From a candidate division KSB1 bacterium (GTDB taxonomy: Bacteria; Zhuqueibacterota; Zhuqueibacteria; JANLFK01; Oleimicrobiaceae), in contig JAPDPR010000006.1 of the NCBI GenBank assembly GCA_034506335.1, forward strand, positions 29,470 to 93,469: 64,000 bases of DNA. Reading direction: 5' to 3'. Below are positions 59,634 through 64,000 of this stretch, piece by piece; within the stretch, counting starts at the first letter, position 1, and each line of letters begins with the position of its first letter. The notes beneath the pieces are model-generated. The model ran no database searches, had not been told where the DNA came from, and saw only the letters and a list, made by a program, of their open reading frames with translations. The translations under genes were made by a program, and so were the position numbers.

Positions 59634-61025
59634 ATGAGGTGGCGACGAGGGGCATGGCTTTGCATCTTGGCGATTGTGGGATGTGTTGCTGCGGGTGGGG
59701 TATCCCACCGTGCGTCGTCGGCCGGCGCCGGACAACGCGAGTTTCGCTTTGTGGTCCTTGGCGATAATCGGCCCGGGATCCGGACGGAGCGTCTGCCCTT
59801 TGTGTACCATTTGCTCCTCAAGGAAGTCATGGCGCGCCGGCCGGTGGCCGTCTTCAACACGGGTGACATCATCATCGGGGGGACAGACGATAGTCTGACG
59901 TTGCGGCGCATGTTCGAAGAGTTCAGGAGGACTTCTTCGATCCTCACGGTGCCGCTTCACGTGGCACCGGGAAACCACGACTACTTCAACAGGACAAGCC
60001 GAGCCTTGTTCCAGGAGTTAATCGGCCCCCCCTACTTTTCGGTGGACTACGGGGGTTGCCACTTCGTGGTACTCTCCTCGGAATGCGAGGGAGAGGTCTC
60101 GCGCATTATTGGAAAGCAGTTGGCGTGGTTGCAGGACGACCTCGTGCGCCACCGCGGGTCAGAGCACCTGTTTGTGGTTGTGCATCGGCCTTTCTTTCCG
60201 GTGGGGCCACACAAAGGTGACTCCTTTGACGCTTACGCGGCCAATAGGGACAGTGTGCTGGCCTTATTGGTGGCTCACGGCGCCGAAATCCTGTTTGCCG
60301 GCCACGAACACCTGTACCACGATGCCACATATGGGCGGATCCGGCAGATTATTACCGGTGGGGGAGGCGCCCCTCTTTACGCTCCGCCCGATTCTGGTGG
60401 AATCTTCCACTTTGTGCTGGTGAAGGTTTCGGGCAAGAATGTGCAGACAGAGGTGGTGCGCGTAGAGGACCCCTACGAAAAGGCAGTTCGTGCGTTGGAA
60501 GGGAACGATGCACGCCAGGCTCTCCAGCTTATGCAGCGGGTGCTACAGGATAGTCCGGATCAGGCCGAGGCCCACCTGTACCTGGCAGTGGCGCACTTTC
60601 GGCTGGGAGATCGGGCCAGCGGAGGCCAGGAACTTGCAATATTTCTGGAGCAGGAACAGCGCACGGTGGCCGCATATGAACATGCCGGAAAGACGCTCAC
60701 CACACTTGGCCTCTGGCCGGAAGCGTTTGCTTTGTTCCGGGAGTTCGCCAACGACAAGCCCGAAAGCCCACTACCTTACTTGGGATTAGGGCAGTGTTTT
60801 TTCCGCTTTTCCAGCCCCGACTCTGCAGCGCTATGCCTCGAAAGGGCTGCAACTTTGGATTCCTTGGCTGCCAGGGTTCGCTATTGGGCCGGTGAGATCT
60901 ACGAGAAAGGTGGGAGACTGCCGGATGCCATACGGCACTACCGGGCGGCGGTACGGTTAAACCCTAGCAGTTCCTATGGCAAACGTGCTGCCGAGCGCCT
61001 GCGTGAGGTTCTCGAGCATGAATAG
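59634..61025 (+). CDS. Exported metallophosphatase with C-terminal TPR repeats
   Basis: A 463-residue protein with GAGGAGG 5 bases before the ATG. The signal peptide covers residues 1-25. The calcineurin-like phosphoesterase domain is at 38-275: FVVLGDNRPGI (GDxR for the usual DxH), FNTGDIIIGG, VPLHVAPGNHDYF (GNHD), FVVVHRP and ILFAGHEHLYH (GHxH). These are the metal ligands, though the first motif is altered. From 290 onward, four TPR units follow (ALEGNDARQALQLMQRVL, GRLPDAIRHYRAAVRLNPSS). Substrate is unknown. The TPR tail suggests a periplasmic protein partner. Confidence 0.87.
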   Translation: MRWRRGAWLCILAIVGCVAAGGVSHRASSAGAGQREFRFVVLGDNRPGIRTERLPFVYHLLLKEVMARRPVAVFNTGDIIIGGTDDSLTLRRMFEEFRRTSSILTVPLHVAPGNHDYFNRTSRALFQELIGPPYFSVDYGGCHFVVLSSECEGEVSRIIGKQLAWLQDDLVRHRGSEHLFVVVHRPFFPVGPHKGDSFDAYAANRDSVLALLVAHGAEILFAGHEHLYHDATYGRIRQIITGGGGAPLYAPPDSGGIFHFVLVKVSGKNVQTEVVRVEDPYEKAVRALEGNDARQALQLMQRVLQDSPDQAEAHLYLAVAHFRLGDRASGGQELAIFLEQEQRTVAAYEHAGKTLTTLGLWPEAFALFREFANDKPESPLPYLGLGQCFFRFSSPDSAALCLERAATLDSLAARVRYWAGEIYEKGGRLPDAIRHYRAAVRLNPSSSYGKRAAERLREVLEHE

Positions 61026-61468
61026 GGCCCTGTTTTTGGCCCACGGGTGGAGAAGCGGTCACCCCAGGGCGTGTTGAAGATCGCTGGGCGGCGGAGGCAG
61101 ACCTTGAAGGTGGCATACCATTTGCCAATCTGATTATCGCACGTGTGAGCCTTTACACACGGATTGCTCCCCTAGGTGGTGCGAGGCGGCTATAGCCAGG
61201 CTCGGAGCGAGGGTTTGTATCTCTTCCTTTTTTATGGAGAAACAAAGAGCTTTCAGCTCTTGCAATGCCTGGCTTTCATGCGGCGCGATGATCTGCAGTC
61301 TGTTGCGGTTTCAATGTTTCGTTCTGAAGCACCGTTTCATTTGTAAACAAGGTTGATGGCCGCCGCGCAGCCAAGGAGCAGCGTCCCGAGGTGCATCGCA
61401 ACGAGGCCTGGCGACGGCTCGTTGGCAAAGCTGCAGGCGAATAAGGACCACTCACTGCGGAGGGTACG
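61026..61468. other. Intergenic region with structured leader-like elements
   Basis: About 440 bases without a supported gene. It contains an 8-base inverted pair AGCCAGGC (61194-61201)/GCCTGGCT (61267-61274), a tight 7-base-pair hairpin AAGAGCT/AGCTCTT (61245-61261, loop TTC) and a GNRA-capped hairpin close to the next start (61400-61423). No convincing promoter was found. A structured 5' leader for the gene at 61469 is possible. Confidence 0.45.
61400..61431 (+). promoter_or_regulatory. GNRA-capped hairpin before a surface-protein gene, riboswitch-like
   Basis: Arms AACGAG (61400-61405) and CTCGTT (61418-61423) continue through two G-C pairs to a GCGA tetraloop (61411-61414), followed at once by GCAAAGC (61425-61431). 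This recalls the P2 helix and following strand of class I c-di-GMP (GEMM) riboswitches, but the second helix is not convincing. It lies 37 bases before the ATG at 61469. Confidence 0.25.
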
Positions 61469-62884
61469 ATGAGGAGAGTAATCCTACTGGGCGCGATGGT
61501 GACGCTTGTCGTTTGCCTGGGAGGGCTAGGGGTCCCTCGCGTCGAGGCACAGTCAGGGGATACGCTTTCTGTCTCCACGGGCTGGGCGCTCCCCGGGGGA
61601 TTGGATACACTGAGCGTGCGCATCAAGAACGCCACGGTGATCAAAGGTCTGCACTTCAAGCTGGTCGATAGCCCGGATAAGCTCACGGTGGTTGGCATGG
61701 CCAAGGCTGCACGCATCAGCTCCTTCCGGGTGGATACCACCAGCAAGGCCGGTGGGTTTTGGGTGCTCATGGTACCGGACACTAGCACCAGCCCTCGGTT
61801 GACCACGGGTAGTGGCGAGATCTTACAAGTCTACGTCCGCGTCGCGGCGAGCGCCACCGGAGGCACCAACGCTAGCGTGGGTTTCGACTCGGTGCGCGCT
61901 GCGGCAAACGCCACAGGGAACCCCGCGGTGAGTATCGTGCCGCGAAGCGGTGTGTTCTGGTTTGGGCGTAAAGGCGACGTCTTGTACAACACGGTCGTAG
62001 ACCTCTTCGACGTGCTCCGCATGATCGACATCACCTTGCAGCGCCCGCCAACGCCGACCGCCTACGAACGCTGGGCGGGCGATTTTGATGACAACGGGAT
62101 TGTCGACGTGCAGGACATTGGTAAGGCCATCGACTTGGCGGTCTCGGGGATGCCCAAGTCCGCGCGCCTGCCGGAGGAAGCTCCCAGCGCCTTGAGTGGG
62201 AACATTGCGCTGCGTCCTGGACCCACGACCCAAGATGGTCGCCGCCTTTTGACCATTGAGGTGGAAAGCCCGGTTCCGCTGGCGGGTCTGCAAGTGAGCA
62301 TAAAAGTGACGAGCAAAGGGGCGGCACCAGGCGCTCCTACCGTGTGCGGCATTGCGAACGGCATGTCCCTTGCCAGCAAACTGGTGGGTGAGGAGTTGAA
62401 CATCCTCCTCTACAGTACATCGGGTGGCGCGATGCCTGCAGGAAGAGGCTCCGTGGCGCAGCTCACTTTGGCCACGGGCACGGAGGAGCCGGCGGGTCTT
62501 CCTCTGCAGATCGTCTCCGCGCACGGGGCAACGCTCGACGGAGAGCGCGTGGATCTGCTCTGGGATGCGGGCCCGGCCCATCAGCAACTGCCGCAGACTT
62601 TTGCCCTGCATCAGAGCCGGCCTAACCCCTTCAGTGGGGCAACCGTAATCAGCTATGACATTCCGTCATTGCCTGGAGGTGCGGTGGATGTGCAGGTGGC
62701 GGTGTTCAACCTCCATGGGCAACTGGTTCGGCTCTTGGAACACGCCAGGCGCGATGCGGGCCGGTACACGGTCCAGTGGGACGGCCGGGATGAGGCAGGC
62801 AACGCCGTTTCTTCAGGAGTCTACTTCTACAAGCTCCTGGCCGGTGAGGTGACGCTGGTGCGAAAACTGGCCATCCTGCGGTGA
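61469..62884 (+). CDS. Exported cohesin/dockerin-like protein with C-terminal sorting tail
   Basis: A 471-residue protein with a signal peptide (residues 1-27) and GGAGGG before the ATG. Residues 30-165 and about 235-365 look like two cohesin-type beta-sandwiches (LDTLSVRIKNATVIKGLHF, TIEVESPVPLAGLQVSI). Between them lies a dockerin-like pair of EF-hand loops: GDVLYNTVVDLFDVLRM, which lacks some Ca ligands, and GDFDDNGIVDVQDIGKAI, which is complete. The end (SRPNPFSGATVISYDIP to GVYFYKLLAGE) is a FlgD-like/type IX sorting tail. It is probably displayed on the cell surface. No cellulosome partner is near. Confidence 0.85.
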   Translation: MRRVILLGAMVTLVVCLGGLGVPRVEAQSGDTLSVSTGWALPGGLDTLSVRIKNATVIKGLHFKLVDSPDKLTVVGMAKAARISSFRVDTTSKAGGFWVLMVPDTSTSPRLTTGSGEILQVYVRVAASATGGTNASVGFDSVRAAANATGNPAVSIVPRSGVFWFGRKGDVLYNTVVDLFDVLRMIDITLQRPPTPTAYERWAGDFDDNGIVDVQDIGKAIDLAVSGMPKSARLPEEAPSALSGNIALRPGPTTQDGRRLLTIEVESPVPLAGLQVSIKVTSKGAAPGAPTVCGIANGMSLASKLVGEELNILLYSTSGGAMPAGRGSVAQLTLATGTEEPAGLPLQIVSAHGATLDGERVDLLWDAGPAHQQLPQTFALHQSRPNPFSGATVISYDIPSLPGGAVDVQVAVFNLHGQLVRLLEHARRDAGRYTVQWDGRDEAGNAVSSGVYFYKLLAGEVTLVRKLAILR

Positions 62885-62935
62885 AGCGAACACCTCCTTT
62901 GCAAGTCGGGCACAACAAGTGGTGAGGTAGCAGCG

Positions 62936-64000
62936 ATGAAAGCAAGAACGTCTCTCCTCGGATTAGTGGCGATCGCGGTGGCGTGCACGATGAGTCAGGC
63001 GGCGGTGGTCACCGACAATTTCAACCGCTCTACGCTGGGCCCCAACTGGGCGGCGCACGCTGCGTACCAGATCGTCAACAATACGTTGGCCAACACCTCC
63101 ACCACGCCTGGGTGGAACTACTTGGCCGTGTTCACGGCCGTCACCAACCCCACAGAGGTCTCGTTCAAGTGGGCTCCAAATGCCACCGTGGAAGGGATCA
63201 ACGCCGGCGGCATCGCAATTTTCTTGAATGCGCCCTCCTCAACCGCCACAGGCTACTGCGTCATCCGACGTGGGGGCTACATTCTCCTGTGCCCGGTGGT
63301 CAACGGTGAAGTCGTCAGGGACCAACCCATCGACTCCAAACCTGTAGCGTTGCCAGTCTACCAGCCTGGCGATGTGATCAAAGTGGTCGCCTCAACGGAT
63401 GCTGCCGGCCACCACTTTGACTTTTACATCAATGGCCTTTTCGACACGCGTGTCAACGACACCCAGAAGCGCTACGGGACGAGTGGAGTCCTTTACGCCG
63501 GGGTAAGCCTTTTCGGGAATCTGGCGAACAACATCGATGACTTTACCGTGCGCGCACCTGTGCTCACGTTGACGGCTCCCAACGGCGGCGAAAAGTGGAC
63601 GGTTAACTCCACCTACAATATCACCTGGACCTACTCCGATTACTCCGGCAACGTCAAGCTCGAGTACTCTACAGATGCGGGCACTTCCTGGAGCACCGTT
63701 GTCGCCTCCACAAGTAACACTGGGAGCTATGCTTGGAAGATACCCAATACTCCGTCGAACACATGCCGGGTACGCATCTCTTCCGCAGCCAGCGGTATCC
63801 CCAGTGACATCAGCGACGCCGACTTTGAGATTCAGCCGGAATCGGAGGCGATCACCCTCATTAGCCCCAACGGCGGCGAGACCTGGATTGTCAACACCCA
63901 ACGCCAAATCACTTGGAGCGCAACCAGCGTCATCACGAATGTGCGCCTTTGGTATTCGATGAACGGTGGGGCCAACTGGACCGAGATCACTACTGCCCCC
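62936..64000 (+). CDS. Exported protein with Kre9/KNH-like repeats, 3' partial
   Basis: The frame starts at ATG 62936 (GTGAGG upstream) and stays open to the end of the window, giving 355 visible residues. A signal peptide covers residues 1-22 (MKARTSLLGLVAIAVACTMS). Residues 25-200 form a laminin/pentraxin-like jelly roll of the kind DNFNRSTLGPNW, NNIDDFTVRAP. Two tandem repeats follow from about residue 203 and 302, each opening with APNGGEKWTVNSTYNITW or SPNGGETWIVNTQRQITW. These match the Kre9/KNH-like surface repeats. The C-terminus, probably a sorting tail, lies outside. It is 51 bases after the cohesin-like gene. Confidence 0.85.
   Translation, partial: MKARTSLLGLVAIAVACTMSQAAVVTDNFNRSTLGPNWAAHAAYQIVNNTLANTSTTPGWNYLAVFTAVTNPTEVSFKWAPNATVEGINAGGIAIFLNAPSSTATGYCVIRRGGYILLCPVVNGEVVRDQPIDSKPVALPVYQPGDVIKVVASTDAAGHHFDFYINGLFDTRVNDTQKRYGTSGVLYAGVSLFGNLANNIDDFTVRAPVLTLTAPNGGEKWTVNSTYNITWTYSDYSGNVKLEYSTDAGTSWSTVVASTSNTGSYAWKIPNTPSNTCRVRISSAASGIPSDISDADFEIQPESEAITLISPNGGETWIVNTQRQITWSATSVITNVRLWYSMNGGANWTEITTAP

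Noticed and set aside
61027..61046. GGGCC/GGCCC hairpin after the metallophosphatase gene as a terminator
   Set aside because: The T run lies in the loop and not behind the stem.
1..64000. CRISPR array, insertion sequence, prophage or integron
   Set aside because: No regularly spaced direct repeats, transposase, integrase or phage structural genes were seen.

Overview
The window is one strand-mixed chromosomal stretch of a GC-rich, Gram-negative bacterium. A TonB-dependent receptor, a PorV/PorQ-type outer-membrane protein, FlgD-like or type IX-style C-terminal sorting tails, a Bacteroidetes-type YbeY metal site and many large tetratricopeptide (TPR) envelope proteins point to the FCB superphylum, most likely a candidate lineage such as KSB1 or Calditrichota-like bacteria. 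That placement is inference; no rRNA or tRNA gene was seen. Seven promoters fit a sigma-70 consensus with an exact 17-base spacer, and most starts have a clear GGAGG-type ribosome site.

Layout. 1-6934: TonB receptor (5' end outside), a 1032-residue sorted surface protein and a PorV-like barrel, closed by a strong terminator. 7204-14729: a mixed set: SPOUT methyltransferase with a 56-residue membrane protein, PAP2-like protein, RtcA, flavin reductase, debranching-type glycosidase, small membrane and basic proteins, proline dehydrogenase. 14841-17911: parA-parB-M23 peptidase-bactofilin operon. 17990-28838: a long operon from one consensus promoter, encoding two giant TPR proteins, a small periplasmic protein, one TolQ/ExbB protein, two TolR/ExbD proteins and an AgmX/TonB-type protein. 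This looks like a proton-driven trans-envelope machine related to Tol-Pal/Agl systems and is the most interesting locus. 28957-38767: aspS, a small Lpp-like lipoprotein, a LysM protein, the phoH-pgpH-ybeY-corC cluster, and a membrane protein with a histone-like tail. 38947-48351: DUF2279 protein, GIY-YIG protein overlapping a radical SAM protein, GH172-type protein, cell-wall amidase, URO-D-like protein, hydroxyisobutyrate dehydrogenase family protein and a PD40 lipoprotein. 48372-53756 (minus strand): eRF1-like small protein, a decayed stretch, a truncated OLD-type ATPase, a small membrane protein, nadB, and a receiver-like protein without its phosphorylation Asp. 53867-59411 (minus): SpoIID protein, CPBP protease, RNA methyltransferase, hisS, zinc-ribbon protein and EIIA. 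59634-64000: metallophosphatase-TPR protein, a structured leader, a cohesin/dockerin-like sorted protein and the start of a protein with Kre9/KNH-type repeats.

How the genes fit together. Much of the window concerns the cell envelope: cytoskeletal and partition scaffold (ParAB, bactofilin, M23), the Tol/Agl-like motor, peptidoglycan binding and cleavage (LysM, amidase, SpoIID), surface export (PorV, sorted proteins) and nutrient uptake. Housekeeping genes (aspS, hisS, ybeY, phoH, nadB) are interspersed. There is no prophage, insertion sequence, integron or CRISPR array that I can recognise.
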